Source: 40-80 sp964503665 (GTDB taxonomy: Bacteria > Bacteroidota > Bacteroidia > Flavobacteriales_D > Crocinitomicaceae). Taken from it: a DNA stretch of 11,388 bases. Each line of letters opens with the position of its first letter. Position 1 is the first letter of the stretch. The stretch is taken from positions 1-11,388 of the forward strand of contig CAZDAR010000072.1 in the NCBI GenBank assembly GCA_964503665.1, given 5' to 3'. Position numbers and translations under genes: made by a program. Under the pieces are notes generated by a model that was not told where the DNA came from, searched no databases, and worked only from the letters and a program-made list of their open reading frames with translations. Shown piece by piece: positions 1 through 6,639 of this stretch.

Positions 1-1
1 T

Positions 2-421
2 AAAAAATCTCCCGTTAGCTACAAAACTCAACTGTTTTTCTATGGTAGGGGGATTAGATATAACGTTTTCAAAGCTTCTATGTCTTGAATGTTCCACTTG
101 ACAAATGTTCTTTAACTCATCATTAATTGTTTCAATAATAGATCTTTTTCGGAGTAAAATTTTATCCTTTAATTCACTGAATGTCGTCAGTATCAAAGTA
201 GGCGTTGTGGTGTTATATTCCCTGAAGCTTTCACATAAATCATATCCTATCTTTCCAAGTAAATTAACATCCATAACAATACAATCGTAGTGATTTTGTT
301 TCAACATTCTTTCAGCAAGTTGAGCATCAAAAACGCTTTCTATATTCCAATTTTCAGCTGTTAATGCCTCGCTAATGTTCTTACTTAACGTAGCATCATC
401 TTCAATCATTAAAATATTCAT
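2..421 (-). CDS. Response-regulator receiver domain joined in frame to IS982-type transposase fragment (partial, runs off window)
   Basis: The frame starts at ATG 419-421 and stays open to the left window edge (140 codons). Residues 1 to about 88 are a CheY-like receiver domain: the acidic pocket E7, D8, D9, the phospho-acceptor D51 in IVMDVNL, and the conserved Thr at 79-80. The part that should carry the invariant Lys (usually in a KPF motif) and the output domain is missing. Instead, residues about 86-122 (LLRKRSIIETINDELKNI, then EHSRHRS) match the C-terminal end of IS982-family transposases as I know them. Residues 123-140 match neither family. A working regulator is unlikely because the switch Lys and the fifth strand are absent. 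The gene lies 77 bases downstream of the acyltransferase on the same strand. I am confident of both domain identities; whether the join exists in a real genome is doubtful. Confidence 0.75.
   Translation of the reverse strand, partial: MNILMIEDDATLSKNISEALTAENWNIESVFDAQLAERMLKQNHYDCIVMDVNLLGKIGYDLCESFREYNTTTPTLILTTFSELKDKILLRKRSIIETINDELKNICQVEHSRHRSFENVISNPPTIEKQLSFVANGRFF
56..166 (-). mobile_element. IS982-family transposase C-terminal fragment
   Basis: About 37 codons inside the receiver reading frame. The string RKRSIIETINDELKNICQ followed by EHSRHRSF is characteristic of the last third of IS982-type DDE transposases of Bacteroidetes, where it is followed by a hydrophobic stretch that is not present here. 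No N-terminal part, no catalytic Asp residues and no terminal inverted repeats are visible, so this is a fragment and not an element. The assignment rests on remembered family sequence, not on a search. Confidence 0.6.
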
Positions 422-497
422 ATAACAAATTTACGATTTCAAATTAACATGGCGTTTTCTATATAATTTGAGTTAAAATAGTAGTAAATTAGCACTA

Positions 498-1655
498 TCA
501 CTTCTTATCCAAACGTTTCTTCAATGATAGAAAATAATCTTCAAAAAAGTACTTCGACAAGGATGCCATAACGATTGTAAGAGTTGTAACGGATAAATAG
601 AAGATGGCTGTGTTGGAGACTATTCCCATTGTTCCTAGTCGTTCTTTCAAGACCAAGATCACCATGAAAATCGCCAGCATGTGATACATATAAATACCAT
701 AAGAGATTTCTCCCAGATAGGAAATAAAGCGATTGTTCATGTGAACGACACTGTGACTGACCGAAGAAATACAGATAATGGTGTACAAGAAAAGTAAATC
801 AACGAGAATGGCTGAAATTATGGGTGTTTTAAAAATTGTATCCCAAAGGAAAAGATGGACATTACTATTGACGGCTAAAAAAGTGACCAAAACAGAGAAA
901 ATAGCAACTTGAAAAGCAGGTTTGAAAATTACCGATTGTGTCAACTCTTGGCCTTTTGTAAATATAAAATAAGCACCCAATCCGCCCACAGCCATTGCCT
1001 CAATCTTAAAAATCTCCATGAGATAGCTGTAGAATTCATTATGAAAAACCCACATTCCTAAAAGGTTAAGCACTATTTTAATGGCTATCACGCTAATTAA
1101 TAATCGAAGTATTCTCTTTTGATTGACTTTGAATAAAGGTGCCCAAATTAAATAAAAGACTTCCTCCACTCCTATTGACCAAAGTGGTTCTAATAAATGA
1201 TGTCCAAAATAAAAGGTCACCAATCCAGGCAAGAAGAAAACGAAATAATACCATGTTTCTCCCAAAGTATAAGGCATTTCATAACCGATTCCAAGTACTT
1301 TAAAAACAAATGGCAAGGCTATAACACCAATGAATACCAAAAGAAAATATAAAGGCCAAATTCTTAATATTCGTTTTAAATAGAATCGTTTAACGGAAAC
1401 CGTATTCGTCTTATTTAGTTCTTTTAAGAGTAAGTAGGTAATAAGAAATCCACTTAAAACAAAGAAGAAAACCACCGCATTTCCTCCATTTCGGAATAAA
1501 CTAAGCCATTCAAAATTACCAATTCCATTCTTCAATCGAATAGCCTCTGAATGGTGCATCACGACTAAAAAAGCAGCTAAAAAGCGAAGCGCATTTAATC
1601 CCTTAAAAAAAGAAATATTTTTAAAATCTGTAATTGGTTGACTTTCTGTTGTCAT
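498..1655 (-). CDS. Acyltransferase 3 family membrane protein (OafA/YrhL-like)
   Basis: A 385-residue protein, the usual length of an acyltransferase-3 domain without an SGNH extension. Family features are present in order: ALRFLAAFLVVMHHSEAIR (residues 22-40) with the conserved Arg and the H34/H35 pair, FVLSGFL (65-71), the basic loop and helix KRFYLKRILRIWPLYF (89-104), and LEPLWSIGVEEVFYLIWAP (155-173). About ten hydrophobic segments make it an inner-membrane protein. Members move acyl groups, often acetyl, onto sugars of O-antigen, exopolysaccharide, peptidoglycan or secreted products. No glycan-synthesis neighbours are present, so the substrate cannot be named. The ATG start gives a short polar cytoplasmic N-terminus before the first motif. 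The frame is intact. Confidence 0.9.
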   Translation of the reverse strand: MTTESQPITDFKNISFFKGLNALRFLAAFLVVMHHSEAIRLKNGIGNFEWLSLFRNGGNAVVFFFVLSGFLITYLLLKELNKTNTVSVKRFYLKRILRIWPLYFLLVFIGVIALPFVFKVLGIGYEMPYTLGETWYYFVFFLPGLVTFYFGHHLLEPLWSIGVEEVFYLIWAPLFKVNQKRILRLLISVIAIKIVLNLLGMWVFHNEFYSYLMEIFKIEAMAVGGLGAYFIFTKGQELTQSVIFKPAFQVAIFSVLVTFLAVNSNVHLFLWDTIFKTPIISAILVDLLFLYTIICISSVSHSVVHMNNRFISYLGEISYGIYMYHMLAIFMVILVLKERLGTMGIVSNTAIFYLSVTTLTIVMASLSKYFFEDYFLSLKKRLDKK

Positions 1656-1735
1656 GTTTGTTTATAAATCCCGTTTTAAGAGACTTATGCACCATTTTTC
1701 AAATGGACAGGTCTCATTTTCATGAGGTAATATTT

Positions 1736-1763
1736 CCCAAATTTAAATTTATTTCACCAACTA
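1736..1763. repeat. 28-bp dispersed repeat, copy 1
   Basis: A 20-base exact match (cccaaatttaaatttatttc) plus a further aacta after three variable bases recurs at 2994-3021. The core includes the palindrome AAATTTAAATTT. This copy lies about 54 bases past the stop of the GNAT gene on the minus strand and before the acyltransferase. Read on minus, both copies encode EINLNLG in one frame, so a shared coding remnant is possible. Confidence 0.6.
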
Positions 1764-1816
1764 TCAAATGGCAAAAGGCTTTTCTATGAATTTACGAGGA
1801 ATATATGGTGAAAACA

Positions 1817-2353
1817 TCAACGATTTAACCTTTCCCATTCTTTTTCAATTAACACATAGATGATATCAGCCCCCACTTTCCATTGGTCCAATAACTCTCT
1901 ACAAAATGTGCTTCTTTCCGAAAACCTATGCGCTCCACCAGTCGAATTGAATCGTGATTATCTGGATCGATAGAAGTCATAATTCGATGCTTGTTCAGTT
2001 CATTAAATAATCGATAACACGTTTGACCGCTTCTGTCGCATACCCCTTATTCTGAAAGCTTTATTTAAGGTACAGCCAATCTCAGCTTTCTTGTTTTCAT
2101 CTCTGAAAAAATGAATTCCCAAATCGCCTATTATTTTCTGTGTTTTATTTTCTAAAATCACGAATTGAAACCAAGTTTCAGGTTCATCGAGTTGCTTTGC
2201 TGTTTTCTCTATAAAGATGACCACATCGTCGATAGTTTCAGGAATCCACCCTTGGTATTTATTCGCTGCTGCATCGGAGCGATAGTCGAATAATTCGTGT
2301 GTATCGTTTATATGGATTGGGCGAAGTGTGAGTCGAGCAGTTTGTAGGTGCAT
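1817..2353 (-). CDS. GNAT-family N-acetyltransferase, reading frame broken by three single-base deletions
   Basis: The protein begins MHLQTARLTLRPIH, typical of RimJ/RimL-like acetyltransferases that move acetyl from acetyl-CoA to an amine (acetyltransf_3 type). The first 98 or so residues are in one frame, ending GCTLNKAF. The sequence continues one frame over as QNKGYATEAVKRVIDYL, the acetyl-CoA binding region (usually Q/RxxGxA/G). It then shifts again to NELNKHRIMTSIDPDNHDSI with RLVERIGF and ESYWTNGKW, and a third time to DIIYVLIEKEWERLNR before stop TGA (complement of 1817-1819). Each shift is repaired by adding one base to a homopolymer: T near 2054, T near 2011 and G near 1871. The repaired product is 179 residues, the normal family length with every expected motif. 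I therefore treat it as one gene with probable sequence errors, not a decayed one. The substrate is unknown. Confidence 0.85.
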
Positions 2354-2462
2354 GATGTTTTTAATTTCATTCCAAAAAAGTTCGTGAATATGGGGTTTAT
2401 CAATACTAATTCGATTAAACTAATCACAGTAATAAGTATAATTACGATCGTTTTCTTTTTCA

Positions 2463-2903
2463 CTATCTTTTCAGTGTACTACTATAAAGATTAATCCATT
2501 GTTCAACAGACATTTTAGCTATCAATTCGCCAATTAAGTCAAATGGTATATCATTTAATTTTTTAAATCGGATACAACTCTTACCCATATCCAGTTTGGA
2601 CTTAGCATGATTTGGATATTCATCTTTAAACCAATTTAATAATGTTTCATCAGCATAAATTCCCATATGATAAAGAACAATGAAATTCTTTTGAGCAGCG
2701 ATATTGATAAAAGGTAGTGGTAATTTGGGGTCACAATGGTAACCTTCTGGAAAAGTTTTAAAGGGTACAACGTAACCTATCATATTGTAAATAATAGTTT
2801 CTTCAAAACCTTCAGGAAGGTTTTTCTGAATAGTCTGTTGTAATTGGACAAAAGACTCTTTTTTGTCTTCTGCTACCTCATTTATGTAATCTTGAATTGT
2901 CAT
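2463..2903 (-). CDS. DUF1801 (YdhG-like) domain protein
   Basis: I choose ATG 2901-2903, giving 146 residues starting MTIQDYINEVAEDKKESF. An upstream in-frame ATG at 2957 would add 18 hydrophobic, low-similarity residues. Family features are the N-terminal helix with DYI, the segment QQTIQKNLPEGFEETIIYNMIGYVVPF (LR..I...P...E.I.Y.MP.Y type), a central strand region INIAAQKNFIVLYHMGIYA, and the C-terminal KLDMGKSCIRFKKLNDIPFDLI typical of DUF1801. Members are small soluble cytoplasmic proteins; some are described as iron-chaperone-like, but the biochemical role is not settled and I assign none. The frame is intact and the gene stands alone. Confidence 0.85.
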   Translation of the reverse strand: MTIQDYINEVAEDKKESFVQLQQTIQKNLPEGFEETIIYNMIGYVVPFKTFPEGYHCDPKLPLPFINIAAQKNFIVLYHMGIYADETLLNWFKDEYPNHAKSKLDMGKSCIRFKKLNDIPFDLIGELIAKMSVEQWINLYSSTLKR

Positions 2904-2993
2904 ATTTATTAAGTTTTCAAATTTTACTATTGACAGATGCCACATAAAGATTATCAACGATAAAGTGTTGGTTTTACTAATATGGTTTATTTA

Positions 2994-3021
2994 CCCAAAT
3001 TTAAATTTATTTCGTTAACTA
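2994..3021. repeat. 28-bp dispersed repeat, copy 2
   Basis: Second copy of the repeat at 1736-1763, in the same orientation, identical over 20 bases and again at a following aacta. It lies 19-46 bases beyond the stop of the SUMF1-like gene on the minus strand. Both copies thus sit just past the 3' end of a minus-strand gene. No hairpin with a U-tract is visible, so it is not an obvious terminator. Confidence 0.6.
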
Positions 3022-3039
3022 GCGTAAATACCTACACTC

Positions 3040-3460
3040 TTATTTCGCTTTCACACTAAAAACGGGACGAAAACCAACTTCAACAGAAGGACTCGTGATA
3101 TTGAATTTACTTTCATTTCGGACGTCATAACCATCAGATTTCCAACTACCGCCCATGGCAAACCCTTCGGAGATAAACTCAGCCACATTTCCATTTAAAT
3201 TACACAATCCAAGTGCGGTTAGATAATAGGATTTTACATTAGCTGTGACGTCAGAATAAGCCGATTCATTTTGCTTTGGTAAATAGGATTCTTTTATTTG
3301 AAATGATTTAGTTAGGCTATCGTAATAGATATTTTCTGTTCCCATTATTTGTTTTTAAATCATTTATAAAAGCGATGTATTGTCGGTTACTGACTTCTGT
3401 TTTACTCCTGTAAAAGTAATTTACATTTACAGGATTTTTGTTTACTGTAATTGTTCTAGA
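3040..3460 (-). pseudogene. SUMF1/formylglycine-generating-enzyme-like protein, frameshifted and shortened
   Basis: The C-terminal part (101 codons, 3040-3345) carries the hallmark end of SUMF1-type domains: LCNLNGNVAEFISEGFAMGG (family GLYDMxGNVxEW) with SW following, then VEVGFRPVFSVKAK (family GFR at the end). Upstream, one frame over, 3346-3460 reads NYFYRSKTEVSNRQYIAFIN, the typical start of the same domain (xxFYxxKTEVTNxxYxxF). The two frames join cleanly if one A is removed from an A5 run at 3352-3356 (complement). The normal middle section, with RLPTEAEWEYAARG-type motifs, is absent, and beyond 3460 this frame meets TAA, so no signal peptide or true start is visible. In Bacteroidetes such proteins are often non-catalytic and linked to gliding or secretion (GldJ-like) or act as non-haem iron enzymes. 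Neither role can be chosen here. Confidence 0.7.
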
Positions 3461-3610
3461 TTATGAAAAATATCCCGATTCTCAAGGGCGTCAGTTAGGC
3501 AAAACGTATGGTGAAATAGATTTAGCAGGGCACTGGTTAAAGCTCTTGTTACACTATGTTTTATCTACAAGGCAAAGATGAAACCATTTTGGTGGTTAAT
3601 TCCTGAATAA
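3447..3610 (+). pseudogene. Unidentified plus-strand coding remnant
   Basis: Plus-strand codons read VIVLDYEKYPDSQGRQLGKT then YGEIDLAG. After one assumed missing G in the GGG near 3528-3530, they continue one frame over as ALVKALVTLCFIYKAKMKPF and WWLIPE with stop TAA at 3608-3610. The residue composition and a hydrophobic helix near the end look like the C-terminus of a small membrane-associated protein, but I do not recognise the family. No start is visible, because the region before it encodes the SUMF1-like protein on the other strand. The complementary strand also has a fairly open frame with one stop, so the strand choice is not certain. Confidence 0.35.
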
Positions 3611-3847
3611 TACCGATTGGTATAAGATGTAAATAACTTGATTTCAAACCTTAAAAAAATATAAAAGAAGTCAACTCAAACAACTAAATTTCAGCGCTTT
3701 GTAATAATACATCCAGTGATTCAATTCTTTATGCTTATTTATTTATCCTTAAAAGTATTATGCGTTGTTACGAGCGGACATGGTGGAACGTGAGGGTGAG
3801 ATGAATAAGATAATTACTTTGCATAGGAAGCGTATAATTTCTAAAAA
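3611..3847. other. Gene-poor stretch; possible plus-strand C-terminal remnant at its right end
   Basis: No intact gene, RNA gene or terminator is visible. On plus, 3753-3851 is an open frame with a stop at 3849-3851; from an ATG at 3780 it reads MVEREGEMNKIITLHRKRII, a charged helical sequence that could be the end of a lost gene and would overlap the hydrolase stop by three bases in convergent orientation. I do not recognise it, and 30 or so codons are compatible with chance in AT-rich DNA. Confidence 0.3.
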
Positions 3848-4492
3848 CTAATTAAGCTGCTCGTGCAAAACATCATTCATCTCCTCTGCCCTATTCAATG
3901 TCATTAAGTGTCCGCCACTTTTAATGATTTTATCACAGGTTACATAACGCAATGGTAAAATCCAATCTCTCACTCCATGAATATGAAAGATATTTTCAAC
4001 AATTGTCTGGTTTCTCCAACAGACCACTTTGTCAATCGCCCATTTTATAAATATAGGATTAGTATCGTACAAGATTTGTTTTAAAAGTTTTTTATCAAAT
4101 TGAGATTTAGCATCAAAAAGCCAATAGGTGAAGAAGTTGGAACGCTTAAAAAGGCGTGTTGGCACTAGTTTATGAATTTTTAAATTTCCTGCAAGGCGAT
4201 AATAAGGTGGTAATTCTTTTCGCGTTTTAACAGCGGAAATAACTATGACTTTTTCGATATCTATTTGCTTGGCGACTTCAATGGCCATTATTCCACCAAA
4301 TGAAAGTCCAATTAAAATTGGTTTTAACGTCGAAATTTGTTCTATTAAACGTGTTGCATACTGCTCGATTGTTTCATTTCCTTGTGGTACAATCCATTCG
4401 ATAAAAGTTACCTTAAAATCAGAGAAATCAAGTCGTTGAAAGATGCGTTCATCTACTCCCAATCCGCTAAATATGTAAATTTCTTTCGTCAA
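3848..4492 (-). CDS. Small alpha/beta hydrolase
   Basis: A 214-residue alpha/beta hydrolase. The nucleophile elbow is GLSFGG (62-67) with Ser64. The acid is probably Asp176 in HGVRDWILP (family HGxxDxxxP), and the general base is His195 in SGGHLMT (family GGH). The N-terminal strand is EIYIFSGLGVDERIF, where GLG replaces the usual HG oxyanion loop. At this length the cap domain is minimal, as in small thioesterase/esterase-like members. There is no signal peptide, so it is cytoplasmic. The substrate is unknown. The start is TTG at 4490-4492: no in-frame ATG or GTG lies close upstream, and the first strand begins directly after it. The acyltransferase-like and membrane-protein neighbours do not define a pathway. 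Confidence 0.85.
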   Translation of the reverse strand: MTKEIYIFSGLGVDERIFQRLDFSDFKVTFIEWIVPQGNETIEQYATRLIEQISTLKPILIGLSFGGIMAIEVAKQIDIEKVIVISAVKTRKELPPYYRLAGNLKIHKLVPTRLFKRSNFFTYWLFDAKSQFDKKLLKQILYDTNPIFIKWAIDKVVCWRNQTIVENIFHIHGVRDWILPLRYVTCDKIIKSGGHLMTLNRAEEMNDVLHEQLN

Positions 4493-4542
4493 AATGTTGT
4501 TTATAATAATGTCATTTTTTCACTCTGTCATTACATCATTCA

Positions 4543-5235
4543 TTAAAAAACAAAAGGTATCAACATCTTCGTTCGCTTTGCGTATTCATCATATTCCTTT
4601 CCATACCTCTCTTTTAAATAGTTGTCGAGTTTTGGAGCATTGTAAAAGGCGAAAAAACCAAATAGGAAAATAGGAATTGTTATAGAAATCCAATTTCGGG
4701 TTAAGAGTGCATAGGCAATTACCCATAAAATATCCCCAAAATAATTAATATGACGAGCATATTTGAAAAATTCTCCAGTATAAATCTTTCCTTTATTTTC
4801 GGGTTCTTTTTTCCACTTGCTTCTTAAAATCTCACCACCGCTATTAATAACACAACCAATAATAAACAATGCAATTCCAAAATAGTCCAATCCATCAATA
4901 GGAATAGAAATGGGCATTACAAATAAGGGAAAACCTATAAAATAAAGGGCAAAAGCAAGCGGAACGCTAATACTCTCTTCCCAAGGTATTTTTCTTTTTA
5001 ATAAGAAAATCATCATATACGCCAAGCGTAAGAAAATAATAACATTAAAAGCGAAAATAATAAACCGTCTATTGAATACGTTTTCTGTGGCATTCTGAAT
5101 ATGGAATTGATTTTCAAACCATTTCCCACCACTTTTAAAAAGTATCCAATAGGATAGTCCTAAAAGGAAAATCCCAATCACATGGATGATTATTTTCTGT
5201 GGAATGCTTTTACTTTTCTGTCCATAAAGATCCAT
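4543..5235 (-). CDS. Isoprenylcysteine-carboxyl-methyltransferase-like / DUF1295 membrane protein
   Basis: A 230-residue polytopic protein with about five to six hydrophobic segments. The C-terminal third carries the signature of this superfamily: FFKYARHINYFGDILWVIAY (156-175), where R..NY.GD is the conserved cofactor-facing motif, followed by a hydrophobic pair and the cytosolic tail NYLKERYGKEYDEYAKRTKM before a Pro-containing end. Related families are ICMT/PEMT methyltransferases (SAM) and steroid 5-alpha-reductase C-terminal domains (NADPH). Bacterial members mostly lack a proven reaction, so I give only the fold. ATG start at 5233-5235 and an intact frame. It ends 51 bases before the hydrolase start on the same strand, so the two may share a transcript. 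Confidence 0.8.
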   Translation of the reverse strand: MDLYGQKSKSIPQKIIIHVIGIFLLGLSYWILFKSGGKWFENQFHIQNATENVFNRRFIIFAFNVIIFLRLAYMMIFLLKRKIPWEESISVPLAFALYFIGFPLFVMPISIPIDGLDYFGIALFIIGCVINSGGEILRSKWKKEPENKGKIYTGEFFKYARHINYFGDILWVIAYALLTRNWISITIPIFLFGFFAFYNAPKLDNYLKERYGKEYDEYAKRTKMLIPFVF

Positions 5236-5551
5236 AATTTCATTATTTAGATGACTTACGGTTTACAAAAAAAGATAACTAACTTAATAACTATGTTAAA
5301 AAAACGTGTCAAATTTTAGATTATTTTATTTTTTAATCTCTTTTTTGTATCTATTATTTTCGTTCTAACTTAATTATCAGAGAATAAATGCAAGAAATAA
5401 GTTTTAGGAAATGTAGTTATGTCGTTTTCTAATTAAAGTACGAGAAATGATTAAATTACTTCTGATATAGTCTTCACTACAAAGAATTCAATTTTAACTA
5501 CATTGAAAGTTTACTATTAATACTATGAGCTTTTTAATGATACTCGAAATA
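5236..5551. other. AT-rich intergenic region
   Basis: This is the 5' region of the methyltransferase-like gene and the 3' region of the DedA-like gene. It is very AT-rich with frequent stops in all frames. A weak hairpin with arms agatta (5318-5323) and taatct (5334-5339), followed by a T-run at 5341-5346, is the only structure seen; with no plus-strand gene before it I do not call it a terminator. No convincing promoter was found. Confidence 0.6.
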
Positions 5552-6150
5552 TTACTTCTCTTTCTTCAATATTTTAAAATTCAGTCTTAATTTCTTTTTC
5601 TGAATCAAGGTGCGCCAGTTGATGAAAAGTAGTGCAAAAAGTAGTGCTAAGCCCAATATAAGACTCGTAAAAGACTTCAAAGAAAATAGATTGTCGATTA
5701 TGCTTTGGATATTTTCTGTGGCATATTTACCCAAGTGCAACATAATAGAGTCACTTGTGAATTTCCCAATGAGAAACCAAGGTATAACATACCTAGCTTT
5801 TATTTTTGAAATACCTGCTCCTAAAAAAAGTGGCGTTGTGGGAAGTGGCAATAGTGAATAGGTAAGGATAACCATCTGACCTTTCCATTTATTCTCATTC
5901 ATTTTTTCTCCGAGGAACTCAATGTCTTTATTTTTCGAATCTTTTAAATACTTTTTTGATAGCAATGGAGCATATAAAAGCAGAATGTATCTACCTAAGA
6001 GCCGAGTACACCAATTACAATAACCAGCCACACATTTAAATGAAAAATTATCTGAAGAAAAGACATGATCGTAAATGCTGGCGGGAAAGGAAAAGGCGCT
6101 AAATCAAATAATAATACACCTAAGAAAACTAATAAATACTGCCACCACAT
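5552..6150 (-). CDS. DedA/VTT (SNARE-associated)-like membrane protein with one frameshift
   Basis: The N-terminal part starts at ATG 6148-6150 and reads MWWQYLLVFLGVLLFDLAPF with FPFPPAFTIMSFLQ, ending VIGVLGS before an in-frame TAG. One frame over, it continues at about 6003 as LGRYILLLYAPLLSKKYLK, then YSLLPLPTTPLFLGAGISKIK and VIPWFLIGKFTSDSIM. Adding one T at the TT in ggctcttagg makes a single 199-residue protein. The segment Y-S-L-L-P-L-P-x-T-P-L-F-x-x-A/G-G and the GR/GK glycines resemble the re-entrant VTT domain of DedA/YqaA-type proteins, which are lipid scramblase or transporter-like and influence envelope integrity. There are four to five hydrophobic segments and a basic C-terminal tail (KKKLRLNFKILKKEK). 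The single T change again suggests a homopolymer sequence error, but a recent pseudogene cannot be excluded. Confidence 0.75.
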
Positions 6151-6322
6151 GTTTTTTGGATTCTATTATTGATGAAAAAATTACGAAGAAATTATCTTAC
6201 CTTGTTAGTCAAAACGACTTATATTTTGCTTAGTGCATACAAAAGTAACCATTAAATGATGAATCACTCAAAGTAAAATTGAAACGGTGATTATTTTAAT
6301 CGAATTTGAATAAATAGTTGAC

Positions 6323-6361
6323 AACGGCAATTCGTCTAAAAACCTAATATTAATTAAAAAA
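6323..6361. repeat. Flanking repeat copy 1 (39 bp)
   Basis: Begins aacggcaattcgtctaaaaa and is a direct repeat of 7160-7198, with 35 of 39 bases identical by hand alignment. It lies beyond the 3' side of the PH-like gene. The right-hand arm that pairs in copy 2 is not clearly kept here. Confidence 0.8.
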
Positions 6362-6515
6362 TCGATAAAATAAGAACTGAAAGTGAATTGAACAATCAAA
6401 TCGGAACAAACGAAGTGGCTACTTTGTATCTTAAGGGAAAATGGAATAACCACATCCGTTCGCTGAACACCGAATAGATCGATAAAAGCGGCGGTTATCG
6501 AAAAGTGGCGCAATA
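6356..6515 (+). pseudogene. Unidentified plus-strand gene remnant ending at a terminator
   Basis: After a TAA the plus frame reads KIDKIRTESELNNQIGTNEV then ATLYLKGKWNNHIRSLNTE. It meets one TAG at 6476-6478 and continues in the same frame as IDKSGGYRKVAQ with TAA at 6513-6515. A strong hairpin terminator follows at once, which supports this as a real gene end. The residue mix is protein-like, but I recognise no family. The beginning is cut off by the repeat at 6323-6361, so the remnant may have been truncated by insertion of the adjacent segment. Confidence 0.4.
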
Positions 6516-6555
6516 AAAAAGCGATGAAGGAATTTTGAACTTCATCGCTTTTTTT
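6515..6555 (+). terminator. Intrinsic terminator, bidirectional
   Basis: A perfect 9-bp stem GCGATGAAG (6521-6529) / CTTCATCGC (6540-6548) with a 10-base loop, followed by seven T on plus (6549-6555) and preceded by six A (6515-6520), so it has a U-tract in both directions. It directly follows the stop of the plus-strand remnant and lies about 85 bases past the stop of the minus-strand PH-like gene; it could serve both. Confidence 0.85.
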
Positions 6556-6639
6556 AAGTGCTTTTGTCGACTACTCGGATAAATGGTATAGGTTTTTTTT
6601 CTGTCTTTCGTTTGTTTTGTGTCTGTTCGCATAGTTGTT

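Noticed and set aside
105..290. Plus-strand 61-codon open frame
   Set aside because: It lies opposite the receiver/IS982 coding frame, whose motifs are clear; this frame has no family features.
426..433. TAAATTTG on minus, resembling a -7 promoter box before the receiver gene
   Set aside because: It is only four bases from the ATG and has no -33 element at the right distance; a chance match in AT-rich DNA is likely.
1768..1863. Plus-strand short frame MAKGFSMNLRGIYGENINDL
   Set aside because: It overlaps the end of the GNAT gene, has no recognisable features and could arise by chance.
5318..5346. Weak hairpin with T-run, possible terminator on plus
   Set aside because: Six AT-rich pairs only, and no plus-strand gene ends upstream.
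5610..5861. Plus-strand 83-codon open frame
   Set aside because: It is the shadow of the DedA/VTT-like gene on the other strand.
6268..6513. Minus-strand 81-codon open frame
   Set aside because: It runs over the flanking repeat and opposite the plus-strand remnant whose end sits at a terminator; the composition is not convincing.
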